From assembly GCA_905147135.1 (NCBI GenBank), contig LR990044.1, positions 20,467,622-20,531,621 on the forward strand: a stretch of DNA of 64,000 bases. Reading direction: 5' to 3'. The notes under the pieces were generated by a model. It worked only from the letters and a program-made list of their open reading frames with translations. It did not search any database and had not been told where the DNA came from. The translations under genes were made by a program, and so were the position numbers. Of the stretch, positions 35,236 to 45,114 are shown piece after piece (the stretch's first letter is position 1; every line of letters begins with the position of its first letter). This DNA is from Blastobasis lacticolella (Eukaryota; Arthropoda; Insecta; Lepidoptera; Blastobasidae).

Positions 35236-35245
35236 TATACTAATA

Positions 35246-35849
35246 TATAAAATATACCAATTGACGTAATAATGAAATGCTAATTTCCTGCTTATTATGT
35301 CAACTAAGTATTAAGCAAAAATAAAGAGCTGCGTTTATATTACTTAACTGCATTAATTTTGTTTTTGTTCGCAATTCTAACTGGTTATTTAAAAATAGGT
35401 ATATATTCGTAATACTAAAATTTGCTTTTATAATAAGGATATTATGGATGCCATTTCCGGTGCTTGGTCAGTACACAGCTCAAATGGCGTTAGAGTTGCA
35501 GATGATAATTTTCATATTATTATATTAGTTGTTTCACTGCTAAGCTATTTTTATTTCTTCCTCTTTCTTTAGTTTAAAAGTAGAATAGAATGCTAGTTTA
35601 TTTTTAGTTTTTAATAATTCATAGATCATTAGTATTTAAGTAGGCAAACTTTGGCAAAGTGGAGGCGTAGGAAAGCGTAATTAGGGTGGAAAAGGGGATT
35701 CTGGAAGGAAGGTATTGGCCGTTAGTTTGATGATGATTTAAGTAATCACAACGTAGTCTGTCAACGTGTCTGTCTGTCCACGCGAAGGTTCGAAAGAACG
35801 TGCTGTGATATCGCAAAATCGCGTGGTTGATATGAAAATAATCATAATA
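35246..35849. other. Non-coding stretch
   Basis: AT rich, no gene or repeat recognised. Confidence 0.4.
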
Positions 35850-35989
35850 TCATGGTTACAGTCGCCTGAATGTGCAAGTTTCATCACGATGTTTTCCCTC
35901 GTGTTCGACTAATGTACGTAGCTCAGAAAAAGGTCATCGATGCATAGTGGCACTGGAGATTGAACACGGTAACTCTCGCCACCGATGCT
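35850..35989 (-). repeat. Partial SINE family A, minus strand
   Basis: Keeps CAGTCGCCTGAATGTGCA, TTTCATCACGATGTTTTCCC and CTCGCCACCGATGC. Deletions remove the A box and part of the B box. Confidence 0.7.
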
Positions 35990-36259
35990 TTAACCGACGA
36001 ACGTGTTAAATAACCCTATTTGTTCCAAATTTCGTAAAATCAATGTACTTCCGCTACCATTGTTTCCGCGTTACACTTAACATGGTTGCTTCACACTATT
36101 GTCGTCTGATAAGCGCAATGCAATGTTCCCACACTGGTCAGGAGCCAGTGGCATTATTAGATAATGCTTACTAATATTATTTCAGCGAATGTGGTGGAAT
36201 GGAAACCTACATGCACTTTAATTGTTTCATTTTTATGCCTGCTGAATCGAGGTTAGGAA

Positions 36260-36682
36260 CGTCGGTGGCCGAGTGGTTAGATATCTGACACGTAAGCGAT
36301 AGGGGCCAGCCCCTATCGAATCCCACTGCAGCCATGTACCTATGACTCTTTTCTGAGTTATGTACTTTTGTTGAATGCGAACCGATGCTCAAACGGTGAG
36401 GGAAAACATCGTGATGAAACGTGCACATTGAATGTGTCATCATCATCATATATTTAAGAGTATGACTCTTGTCGGTAGATCTCCACTCTTCTCTCCTCTC
36501 TGCCAACTGAATGTGTAACCATGATATAATCTGGCCAGGTTCCCCTTGTAGCAGGCTGACGGAGATCAGATGACAGTCGCTTCACTGTAATTGCCTGATC
36601 TGCCAAATCCTTTATCATGGACAAAGCGGACCCCGGGCCCTCGTGCGCGAGCGCTCAACCGGGACATCAACGCCAAGATGAT
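36260..36682 (+). mobile_element. SINE family A with palindromic lesion in its head and internal insert
   Basis: A box TGGCCGAGTGG at 36266-36276. In place of the usual GAGAGGTACCGGGTTCGA, the head has a palindrome GATAGGGGCCAGCCCCTATC (36298-36317), so the B box is damaged. The body is interrupted near 36436-36508 by sequence not present in other copies. It ends GGGACATCAACGCCAAGATGA. Confidence 0.8.
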
Positions 36683-36824
36683 TAATACCTGCTGAAATAA
36701 CTTTGGTGGAAAAATAATGAAGGCCGATTCCTGACACAACGGAAAAGAGAATGATTTTCAAAGATTTTGACAAATGAAATATTCTTCTTTACATAGTAGG
36801 TATCAAACTTACTTACCTTACCGC

Positions 36825-36854
36825 CGTCTGCCCCTATGTATGTATGTACGCTTA
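36825..36854 (+). repeat. Family C repeat, left part, split by a MITE
   Basis: CGCCGTCTGCCCCTATGTAT leading to TACGCTTA; the copy resumes with TTAGATCTTTAAAACTC at 38035. Confidence 0.65.
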
Positions 36855-36916
36855 AGGCCTTGCCACACACAAAGCTCGGCGCGAGCGCGGCTCTGGCGCG
36901 GCGCGATGCTGGCGCG

Positions 36917-36992
36917 TTGCCTAGGCAACTATCACGCCGCGCTCTAGTTGCCTAGCAACTATCGCGCCGCGCTGTAGTTGCCTAGCAACTAA
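36917..36992 (+). repeat. Three ~31-bp subterminal repeats inside the Harbinger-like element
   Basis: GTTGCCTAG(G)CAACTATC followed by a CGCCGCGCTCTA-like spacer, repeated twice with a third partial copy. GTTGCCTAGGCAAC is itself palindromic and also occurs near the other end (37968-37981). Confidence 0.75.
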
Positions 36993-37710
36993 TTTTAACA
37001 AAATAAATAAAAACACTTAAACATACAAATGTGAACTGAATAAAAAGCTTGTAAAATTACATCAAACTTCTTAAACTGGGGGCCTTATAAAGGTTGTCCG
37101 GCCAGGGCCTCTGAAGGACTTAGTTCGGCACTGCCGGCGTCGCGCCAACAAAGTGTTGCCAATGTAGGCTATTTTTCGCCATTTGGGGTATTCGAGATTA
37201 AAATTGGCGACGAAAAAGTTTTCAATAGACGAAAACACGGGATAGCGAGGTTCATAATAATTGTAGAGTGAGCGAACAGGGAATATTTTTGATTTGTGTC
37301 TAGTCTGTTATGTGTCTTTGCCAGTGTCTACTGGTAGCCAGATTAAATAAATTACTAAAAAATGCTACCTAAATATTAAAAAAACTACAAAAAAATCCTA
37401 CCATAAATATTTAATAGTTTCACCTGGCAAGTGCGTTTTGACAAATGTCAAAGACACAAATACGTAAAGAGTGGGTTACTTAAGCCCGCGGGGACTATTC
37501 TAACGACAAATCCCGGTTCAGCCGCTAGCGATAAATCTGTTAGAAAAAAGTCGAATTTGATTCTGTATGGCGGTAAGTCAATTGTACACGAACAAGAAGA
37601 ACTACGATCCATGGCCATGAAGTAAGCTTTGGGCAATTGTTCGTCTATTTTATACTGAACATTAGCGAAATTGAAATCTTATCATAAATATATATAAATC
37701 ATAATCACCT

Positions 37711-37790
37711 TGGCGTTAATGTCCCGATTGTGCTTTTGCGCCCGAAGGCCCGGGATCCGCCTTGACCATGATCCTTGAAAGATTGGAACT
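37711..37790 (-). repeat. SINE family A 3' fragment inside the Harbinger-like element
   Basis: CACCTTGGCGTTAATGTCCC and a TCCGCCTTGACCATGATCC block, the complement of the family A end. Confidence 0.6.
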
Positions 37791-38105
37791 GTTGGTAAAA
37801 AGAAACGAGTAATTAACCCGCTTTTACGACATGTGGGAGTATTACCATCCTAAAAATTCAATTCCCTGAATAATAGAGCCATGCCGCGCGGCACCGCGCT
37901 CGCGCCGCGCCGCGCTCGGCGCTGGCGTGGCCTGAGCGCGGCGCGAGCGCGGCGCGATGCTGGCGCGTTGCCTAGGCAACTATCACACCGCGCTCGCGCC
38001 ACGCTCGCGCCGAGCTTTGTTTGTGGCAGGGCCTTTAGATCTTTAAAACTCTTTTAAAACTCAAGTAATTCGTCTAAAACGATACAGCTGTCATACATTC
38101 ATTAC

Positions 38106-38191
38106 GTCCATAGGCTGCGGTGACTGTTTACCATCAGGCAGGCTGTAAGCTTGTATGCCACCTTTGCGGTATAAAAAAAAGAAAAAAAAAA
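38106..38191 (+). repeat. Family B terminal fragment with A-rich tail
   Basis: GTCCATAGGCTGCGGTGAC, then TTACCATCAGGCAGGCTGTA, then GCCACCTTTGCGGTATAAAAA. Its end is the A-rich run at 38173-38191. Confidence 0.7.
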
Positions 38192-39052
38192 CCATTAAAT
38201 GGTCATATGAAATGGTCGCTAGGGAAAAAGATAAACTGCCCTAGTAACGATTTCCACGAGGACATAGTCACGGGCAAACGCTAGTGTCATATAATTGTAA
38301 TTTCGCATTATATTGCAATGTCGAATGTCCTCACCTCTGCCAAAAGTTAGTTACTTAGTTACATTACTTAGTTACAGCTATGAGCGAATTTTAAACTCAA
38401 ACATTAGTTTAACAATCTCCTATACAAATAACATTTGTCGATGTACTCATTTAATATTGACTACCGAAGTTATTTGCTTGCATTTAAGTTCATTGGACTA
38501 TGTATGACCAGCAAGGCGGGCCTTTTTACAAGCTTTTATTTAACTTGGTATGTTTGTATGTAACTATGTATGTTCGGGGCTAATATTGCAAGTCTAATTT
38601 GACCCACTTCTCGATGTTCAATTTAGCTGAAATTTGGTATACATATGTAACTTGGACAATGCATTAAATGGTGCCATGGAGCTGATTTTATGATGCAGTC
38701 GAAGGTGGTCTTAGGAACTAATTAACGCAATATGATGACATCATCTTGTTAGGGCTCTTTGGAATGGTCCTAATGAGTACACCCCTAGGTGATATTCAAG
38801 GTCTGATGATGATGACGAAAGGTTCTTTTAAGAACTACTGAGCAACAAGGTAACCCCATCGTGTTTGGGTTCTTGGCAATGGTCTTAATGAGTACTTAAG
38901 CGAGAAAAGCTAGTAATGAAAAAATATTTTTCATTTTAGAACGTCTTATACCACTACAGCGGGAAACAAGCTTACGGACTGCCTGATGGTAAGTTACACC
39001 ATGAGTATTTCGGTCATGCACTCTCTTTTAGACATTTGTGTAAGCTTTATGT
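38192..39052. other. Non-coding stretch, probably partly an old dispersed repeat
   Basis: 38520-38760 (ACCCACTTCTCGATGTTCAA, GAAATTTGGTATACATATG) looks like a dispersed lepidopteran repeat I have seen but cannot name. A family B fragment on the minus strand lies at 38966-38998. No gene. Confidence 0.4.
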
Positions 39053-39072
39053 ACCTACTAATAATGAGATAA
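39053..39072 (+). repeat. Target-site duplication of a SINE, left (20 bp)
   Basis: ACCTACTAATAATGAG plus four more bases, repeated exactly at 39381-39400. Confidence 0.85.
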
Positions 39073-39380
39073 AAAAATATTAATATTGGCGTTAATGTGT
39101 CGATTGTGCTCTGACGCAGAACTTGGCAGATCAAATAATTATAGTAGAGCGACTGCCATTTGACCTCCGTGACACTGCTATCAGGGGAACCTGACCAGAT
39201 TAGATCATGATTACCCTCGCCTGAATTTAGGCTTCATGTTTTCTCTCACCGTAAGTGCATCGGTTAGTATTCAACTAATGTACATAACTCAGAAAAGAGT
39301 CATTGGTACATTGGCCGCAGTGGCCTTCGAACCCGATACGAGTTACGAGTCAGATACCATAACCACTCGGCTACCGACGC
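39073..39380 (-). mobile_element. SINE family A, full-length, minus strand, flanked by a 20-bp TSD
   Basis: From the 3' end at the left (ATTGGCGTTAATGTG) to the tRNA-like head at the right (CCACTCGGCTACCGACGC). The target duplication is perfect, as expected for LINE-driven target-primed insertion. The A-box complement has one change (CGGCTA for CGGCCA) and the B-box region is altered, so the copy is probably inactive. Confidence 0.85.
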
Positions 39381-39400
39381 ACCTACTAATAATGAGATAA
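39381..39400 (+). repeat. Target-site duplication of a SINE, right (20 bp)
   Basis: Exact copy of 39053-39072. Confidence 0.85.
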
Positions 39401-40526
39401 TGCAGGATAAAGAACATGACAATACTCATTGTGAAACAACTATATTGCAATGGAATAAAGCATAAGTTCGCGACTAACAAGTCTCACTATCCAAGCAATG
39501 AATTAGCAGTTTTTGTCTAAGTACGATACCGGTCGGTGTATTGACGAAATTGTAATAAAAGCGGTCAAGTGTGAGCTAAATACTTAACCTACTTGTAGGG
39601 AAAATAGAGTTTTGCAATTAAACTTTAGTTTTGTTATGTTCAATAGTTTTAATTTAAATTTTAGGAGAAGCTAACACATAATTATCCATTCTACTTCTTG
39701 AAAGTTTGATTAAATTTTATAAATAACTGTTTATTTATAGACACAACATTTTGAACATGTTTTCCTAAAAATCACAATATATAATAGAAAATAAAACAAA
39801 AAGATTGAAAACCTTAAACTAACTAACCTAGTTACTAAACTAAAGATAAAAAAATCTAAAACTACATTATCTCGTCCCAAAAGTTATAATAAAACTAGCA
39901 TTGCTTTAGTATTAAGCCTTTAACAAAAGTATGCCGTAGTTCCAAATGTTAAAATACTAAATTAATTAGCAATAAATACTGCCTTAATCATAAAGCGACA
40001 TCTTTTAACGAAACACGACGTACTTAAATATTTGGGCAACCACCGCGTACTCATGCGCATATAATATGCAAAAATGCTCGAAAGCGCCAGCCGCTACACT
40101 ATGTATGCTAACTTAGGGTGCATCCGATCGAGGAAAATTGAACAAGGTGCAACCGAACGTTGGTTGAATTACTGGCATAAAAATGAACTATCTAATAAAC
40201 AGATATATAAATAATGAACGGTTGTGTAACGGATATTTTGTTTATTATGGTTAGAAATTAAATTCAGAGTAAGAGTGAAATTATGTTAATGTTATTAGTT
40301 CAAATATTATTTTATAATTTAGTATTAGCATTATTTAATTTATTTCCGTCATGTAAATATTTCTTTTAAACATATCAAATTCAACATGTTTACCTAACTT
40401 ATGAAGCAATATAAAAATAAAAAATAAGTTATATTTGTACAATCAGAAATAGAATAATTAAATAAAACAAATTGTCATTCCGAACAACTTGAAAAATTTA
40501 AGCTAATAAATCTGCATCATCATATC
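39401..40526. other. Non-coding AT-rich stretch
   Basis: No gene, no clear repeat. Confidence 0.4.
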
Positions 40527-40529
40527 AGC

Positions 40530-40552
40530 CAGATGATGATGATGATGATGAT
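40530..40552. repeat. (GAT)n microsatellite, tail of the RTE relic
   Basis: GATGATGATGATGATGAT between two ATATCAGCCA copies. It corresponds to the (ATC)n 3' tail of the minus-strand RTE. Confidence 0.75.
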
Positions 40553-40648
40553 ATCAGCCAGGAGGCCGGTCTTGTACCTACCGCATCCAGCTGGTACCTG
40601 CAATATTTACCAGGCGTCGGTCCACCTTGCGGTAGGCCTACCCACGCT

Positions 40649-41091
40649 AGTGGGCGCCGATCTCAGTCTTCCAACCGTCATGTCCCGTATGGTTGATAAC
40701 AAGAGGTCATGGGAGGCAGTAATCACCTTCTGCGAAGAGGTTATGTCGCAGAAGGAGACCGAAGAACGGGAGCGGGAGCAGGATCCGCTGTCTCTACCGA
40801 GCCGGAGAGCGCGGGCCAGGCGAAGAGCCAATGAAGGCTTAACGTAAACCCGTAAGAAAATTGAGAGCAGAGATAGTAAGAGGTGGTTGCCATACTAGCA
40901 AACTACTCTTCAACGAGATTGCGGAGTGTGCTAAGCGGTCCCGTAATCTTGTTGATAAAGAGAATATGAGGGGTAACGTGGTGGTTTTTAGTGGGTTGGA
41001 CTGTAACTTTCACTGACAGGCGAGACCCACATAATCTTCTCCGTAAAGATATCCGTAAATGGATTTTCCCCACGTAAAAAAAAAAAAAAGA
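40649..41091 (+). mobile_element. 5'-truncated R1-clade LINE inserted in the RTE relic
   Basis: The plus strand encodes the last 65 residues of a LINE protein up to a TAA at 40845-40847. It has SWEAVITFCEEVMSQKETEE followed by an Arg-rich end (SRRARARRRANEG), which is the typical C-terminus of R1-type lepidopteran elements. It ends in a 14-A tail at 41076-41089. CCTACCCACGCT (40637-40648) and CCTACTCACGCT (41092-41103) form a 12-bp TSD with one mismatch, and removing the insert restores the RTE reading order. Confidence 0.8.
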
Positions 41092-41263
41092 CCTACTCAC
41101 GCTGCGTCTTCCGGTACGTGGTCGCCATTCGAGAACTTTACTGCCCCATCGGCCATCTGTTCTGCGAGCTATGTGCCCTGCTATTTAAGCTAGGTAATCC
41201 ATCGGGCTATATCGGTGACCTTATTGCGCTTGCGGATCTCCTCATTCCTGGTTAGATCTCGCA

Positions 41264-41372
41264 ATTTTGATGCGGATGATGCCCCTAGTATCGCAAATGT
41301 CCATAGGCTGCGGTAACGTTACCATCAGGCAGGCCGTAAGCTTGTTTGCCATCTATGTGGTGTAATAAAAAT
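41264..41372 (+). repeat. Family B insertion within the RTE relic
   Basis: The RTE sequence stops at GATCTCGCA and resumes at TCTCCGAGCATAGC. In between lies GTCCATAGGCTGCGGTAAC, ACCATCAGGCAGGCCGTAAG and an A-rich end. Confidence 0.65.
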
Positions 41373-41893
41373 AAGTCTCCGAGCATAGCCTTTGGGTGAC
41401 AGTGAGCTTTCTTATAAGGCCCACAGTGAGCGGCCACGTCTCTGTTCCGTAGGTCATCACTGGCAATACACACTGGTCAAAGACATTCGTCTTGAGACAC
41501 TGCGATAATTGGGACGAATGCTGCCCAAACGAGATGGATTTGTCGATTGACCTCTTTATCGAAATTGGACCTATCTAGCTAGACTATTTGTCCTAGGTAT
41601 GTATGACTATAACTTTAAGTAAAATGGTTCCAACTGCCACTGAAGTAGGCACAACATGGACATTTGACATAATTTTCGTCTTGTAAATGTTCATTTTAAG
41701 ACTTACTTGTTGGGAGGCACAACAGAGGTCATTGAGCATTTTGCCCAAGTCTTCTAGGGTTTCAGCCATGACTCTACGATCACCAGCTAATCTAATGTGT
41801 GTGAGGTACTCGCTGTTAATATTGATGCCAAGTCGGTCCCAGTCCAGAAGCCTGTAGACGTCCTCCAACGCAGCGGTGAACAACTTCGGTGAT

Positions 41894-42440
41894 TTGTTAT
41901 CCTCTTGTCTAACACCTGGCTGTAGCTGAATGGGCTTTGAGCTTTGGCCCTGAACTTAATTACCATGGCGTATCAGTATAGACTATGGACACCATATAAT
42001 AGTTAATGAGGTATTTCCTTGGAAAACAATGCATCGGCACGTTGGGGCATTTATTTCAGAAAAGTTTTGTGGGATAAATATTATCATATAAAATAAAATA
42101 TTATCTGTCTATCTATAAAACTGTAAAAAAGCCGTGTCTGAACATTGAAGATATTCTAGAAAAAAAGAACCAGAGATACAGCTTGACCTCCCCGTTGTAC
42201 AAGCATTCATACAATATGGAGGTCATTTAAAGTGGTTATTGACAAAAGCTAAACCATCATAAAAACTATATCCACGCGGACGAAGTCACGACCAAAGCCT
42301 AGTGAATCATTACATGAAACACTAATGTAGCCTTTTTAGACCCTTTACCATCACTTTTACAACCTGCGAACGCACCCTCCCACACCGCACAGCCTTTACC
42401 GCTCTACCAGCGAGTGCTTTCTGACCGCGAGCTGCGCCGG
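41894..42440. other. Non-coding stretch
   Basis: No gene or repeat recognised up to the GC-rich promoter-like region starting near 42345. Confidence 0.4.
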
Positions 42441-42500
42441 CGCATCTCACCGCTTCCTCGGTATAAAAGAAGCGTCCGCCGCGATTCGGCGACCCATTGC
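42345..42500 (+). promoter_or_regulatory. Candidate core promoter with TATA box
   Basis: A GC-rich island in AT-rich surroundings ends in GTATAAAAG (TATA box at 42462-42467). A transcription start would fall near 42490-42500 (ACCCATTGC). No long ORF follows. The next plus-strand coding signal is the short exon at 45369-45418, so this could be the promoter of a gene whose first intron spans about 2.5 kb. No donor for exon 1 is unambiguous. The 115-codon frame on the opposite strand is probably incidental. Confidence 0.45.
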
Positions 42501-43164
42501 TTTGCCATCGCCCGGTCACTATACAAACAGGTACCAGTCGCAGTAATATAGCTATTAAAACAATTACGTTGCAATTTGAGACGTATTTAAAACGGATAGA
42601 GCTCTGAATAACTTGTCGTTTTCGAGTTGCAATTGATAGTGAATTTTCAGTTTTTGTTAATAGTGTCATTATAGTGTAGTGTCAGTGTGAGAAGTGTTTG
42701 GTGGTTAAGAAAGGATTTGTCAGTGTATTTGTTGTGTTGTGGTTTCGACGGATGGATTGTCTGTTGTATCGGTTACTTTGTGTTGTCGGAGTTTATATGA
42801 AAAACCTTGTCGAATGCTTCAGTTGTTTATGTAGAAAGTCAGCGGCGAACAGATAGTATTGTGTTTATGTACCCTTAATTTTGGTATTCTTGGCTAGTAA
42901 ATTATAATAATGTCATAAGTGGATAAGAGTAATATCGCCAGTGAATTTGTTTCAGTGATCAGAAATCTTAACATTGAGGTCAGGCTCAAGTCTTAGACAT
43001 AGGACTGGACCGGTTATTGACATGATGGTAACTTGTTAATCTGGGGTTTACTGATGAAACAACTGTTTCTATGTAACTTGTACTAGTGAAGTTCTAAAGA
43101 GATTTCAGTTATTGTAATTCAACAGAAATTGATTGTCTCGAAAAGCAATCACGCATTAGTAACA
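42501..43164. other. Possible 5' UTR exon or first intron
   Basis: AT rich, with GTGTCAGTGTGAGAAG near 42678 as one possible splice-donor context. No other feature. Confidence 0.3.
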
Positions 43165-43257
43165 CCCCCTGGTGTTGCTTATGTCCATAGGCGGCGGTGA
43201 CCACTTTCCATCAAGTGGCCTGTTTGTCTGTTTGTCTGCCGTATAACATTAAAAAAA
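43165..43257 (+). repeat. Family B fragment
   Basis: CACCCCCTGGTGTTGCTTATG, then GTCCATAGGCGGCGGTGACC and ACCACTTTCCATC, ending in an A-run. Confidence 0.7.
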
Positions 43258-43649
43258 AGCTCAGAAATAGGAGATAGCTTCAAATGTTCTGAAATGCGAA
43301 TCTCTGTTAATAATAACGTTGTATTCTTATAGATTGCATGGAACAAACCGTTTCTGGCTCGAGGATGCCGCTGAGCATATTTATTTTTCGATAAATTAAT
43401 CATTGTTGGGGTTGGATAGTGATTTGTTAATGATGTTTCAAAGATTATACCGTCTATCCTATTCAAATAACGATATATTGAATGGAGATTTGTTATTTAT
43501 TGTTATGTAATTAATAGGATGTATGTTCGTACCATAAAGCTCTTCTTCCTTGTTAGAGTTTTGCAAGGATCACTCAACAGGGGAAACGTGCTCTCTGATA
43601 CTTTCACATACAATACTTATCTAAATAAAGTGGTGTTCTATGCTTTCAG

Positions 43650-43715
43650 CAGCTCTTTGCTAAGTAGACGCACTGCGTGTAATACGACTCGATAATTGGT
43701 CACTTTAGCGCGCTT
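43650..43715 (+). repeat. Dispersed repeat family E, left part
   Basis: CTTTGCTAAGTAGACGCACTGCG, then AATACG and GATAATTGGTCA. Related copies are at 46880-46990 and 63738-63805. The likely right part (TTTAAGTATTGTCAGTTGG) resumes at 43908, so a SINE has probably split it. Confidence 0.5.
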
Positions 43716-43888
43716 TGTAATCCAATCTGGTTAGGTTTCACTGGTATCAGGGTCACGGAGGTCAGATGGCAGTCGCTTCACTGTAATTACCTGATCTGCC
43801 AAATCCTAGATCGTGGTCAAGGCGGACCCTGGGCCCCCATAAGCGAGAGCACAACCGGGACATTAACGCCAAGATTATGATTATGACT
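43716..43888 (+). repeat. SINE family A, 3' half
   Basis: TGTAATCCAATCTGG, GTCACGGAGGTCAGATGGC, CCTGATCTGCCAAATCC, then CACAACCGGGACATTAACGC and CCAAGATTATGATTATGA. The tRNA-like head is missing. Confidence 0.78.
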
Positions 43889-43989
43889 TTATAGGGCCCC
43901 ATCTCCATTTAAGTATTGTCAGTTGGATCCCTGTGTATTCGCTCGCACTGTGCGATCTCACTGTGGGTATGGTAGGGTATGAAATTTAT

Positions 43990-44049
43990 TTCTATTCGTC
44001 AACATCCCCCAACCTTATCCAACTGGATGGGGGATGTTGACGAATAGAA
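43990..44049. repeat. Perfect 22-bp hairpin
   Basis: TTCTATTCGTCAACATCCCC plus CA (43990-44011) pairs exactly with 44028-44049 across a 16-nt loop. It could be a tiny fold-back element or a small-RNA-like hairpin. Neither is proven. Confidence 0.8.
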
Positions 44050-44204
44050 TAGTCTTTCCCTTATTTCTCAAACTTTGCCTTTGCCTTTATTTTCCATTAT
44101 GCCCCATATAAAAGAGGGCTCTATGACCTAACCTATGAGAGTCTTTTTGTACCTACGCAAACGACCCTGGTTTGTTTTAGGCCGATGGGTATTAACCAGC
44201 CAGA

Positions 44205-44470
44205 AGTGTCCGACCGCAGTTTCGACTTAAAAATCACCTTCAGAAACCTTCGGCTTCGGCTCGAAATCCGGCCGAAGTCGAAGATTTCTCTCAAGAACTT
44301 CTACACATTATTTAAATTACTTTTTTATACTAAACAGTCAATGTTCAATGTTAATGTTTTAAATCATTTGTATGATTAATTATAGCTTGTGGCCAATTTT
44401 GAACAAATCTTAGAGCTTTTAAACCTTCAGCTTCCGCTTAGGCCTCGATTGACCTTCGGTCGGACACTGC
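44205..44470. mobile_element. hAT-like MITE, 266 bp
   Basis: Left end AGTGTCCGACCG (44205-44216) is the reverse complement of CGGTCGGACACT (44457-44468). CAGCCAGA (44197-44204) and CAGTCAGA (44471-44478) could be an 8-bp TSD with one mismatch, as for hAT elements. The interior has CTTCGGCTTCGG-like and GGCCGAAGTCGAAG stretches and no transposase. Confidence 0.65.
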
Positions 44471-44509
44471 CAGTCAGAACTATTGTAACAGAGTCGTGGT
44501 ACGCTCAAA

Positions 44510-44830
44510 GCTCAGCGAACGCTGGAAAGATATATGCTCATCTCTCTACGTGAGAGGATCAGAATGAAAGGTATTCACAACAGAACTAAATCCACTAAAA
44601 TAAGTTACACAAGGCCACGTAGCTAGCGAAACCGATAGCCTATGACACATCAGCTTAGGACAATGCCCTACCCTCCCTCCATGACATTGATGGACGGCCT
44701 TATAAAGGTCGTAGGGAGCCGATGGATGCTAGGGGCACAAAGTCGATCGGAGTGGAAGGCGTGGCCCCCCACAGGCCCCTGTTTAACAGTGGGTGTCCTA
44801 CGGCTGAGATGTATTATGATGATTGATTTA
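44510..44830 (+). pseudogene. RTE-type LINE 3' relic
   Basis: AQRTLERYMLISLRERIRMK then, after frame changes, LIKVVGSRWMLGAQSRSEWKA, and a GTGGGTGTCCTACGG end. It matches the RAMERAMLGVSLRDxIRNE...W(M)xxAQDRxEW...AYVQQW order of RTE proteins, but is heavily decayed. Confidence 0.65.
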
Positions 44831-44989
44831 GTACTTACTGCTGTGGCATAATGCAGAGCTTGTTCAGTTTATGTATATTGGTTCATAATTGTTTCTTGAT
44901 GGATGATCTAAGATGGGGTCCGAACAAGCAAGAATGAAAGGCGATGTATGAAGATAATTTTGGAGATATGTGAGACTAGGTAATTGTGT

Positions 44990-45075
44990 AAAGCAGGACA
45001 GGACAAAGCCAAGTGGCGGTCCATAACTCCTTAGTCTCGGCCTACCCCAACTGTGGGACGGAGGCGTGAGCTTTA
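44990..45075 (+). repeat. LINE 3' end fragment
   Basis: AAGTGGCGGTCCATAACTCC, CTCGGCCTACCCCAACTGTG and GGAGGCGTGAGCTTTATGTA. I recognise it as a common lepidopteran LINE terminus, but cannot name the family. Confidence 0.4.
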
Positions 45076-45114
45076 TGTATATTTATGTATGAGAATACTA
45101 TTTTAATCTACTAA

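Larger units (their letters stand above)
36855..38034. mobile_element. 1.18-kb PIF/Harbinger-like non-autonomous DNA element
   Basis: Terminal inverted repeats of about 32 bp: left AGGCCTTGCCACACACAAAG and right (reverse complement) AGGCCCTGCCACAAACAAAG, continuing through a shared CTCGGCGCGAGCG. TTA precedes the left end (36852-36854) and follows the right end (38035-38037). A 3-bp TTA duplication is typical of PIF/Harbinger. Removing the element rejoins family C repeat sequence exactly. Subterminal regions are very GC rich with GTTGCCTAGCAACTA repeats. No transposase ORF is seen. Confidence 0.82.
40527..41893 (-). pseudogene. RTE-type LINE relic with two nested insertions
   Basis: Minus-strand 3' half of an endonuclease-reverse transcriptase. 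From 41883 leftwards it reads MFTAALEDVYRLLDWDRLGI, then INSEYLTHIRLAGDRRVMAE, then NIYKTKIMSNVHVVPTSVAV (RT palm to thumb). The YADD-equivalent site reads LAGDR, so it is mutated. Further left come the CLKTNVFDQCV region, the LRDL and IRNEE regions and the RRTDGRWGSKVLEW region. The C-terminus (SVGRPTARWTDAW) lies at 40600-40648, ending in a GATGAT tail at 40530-40552. An R1-type fragment (40649-41091) and a family B piece (41264-41372) interrupt it. Confidence 0.82.

Noticed and set aside
42322..42669. 115-codon frame on the minus strand
   Set aside because: Overlaps the candidate promoter, no domain, explained by local GC richness.
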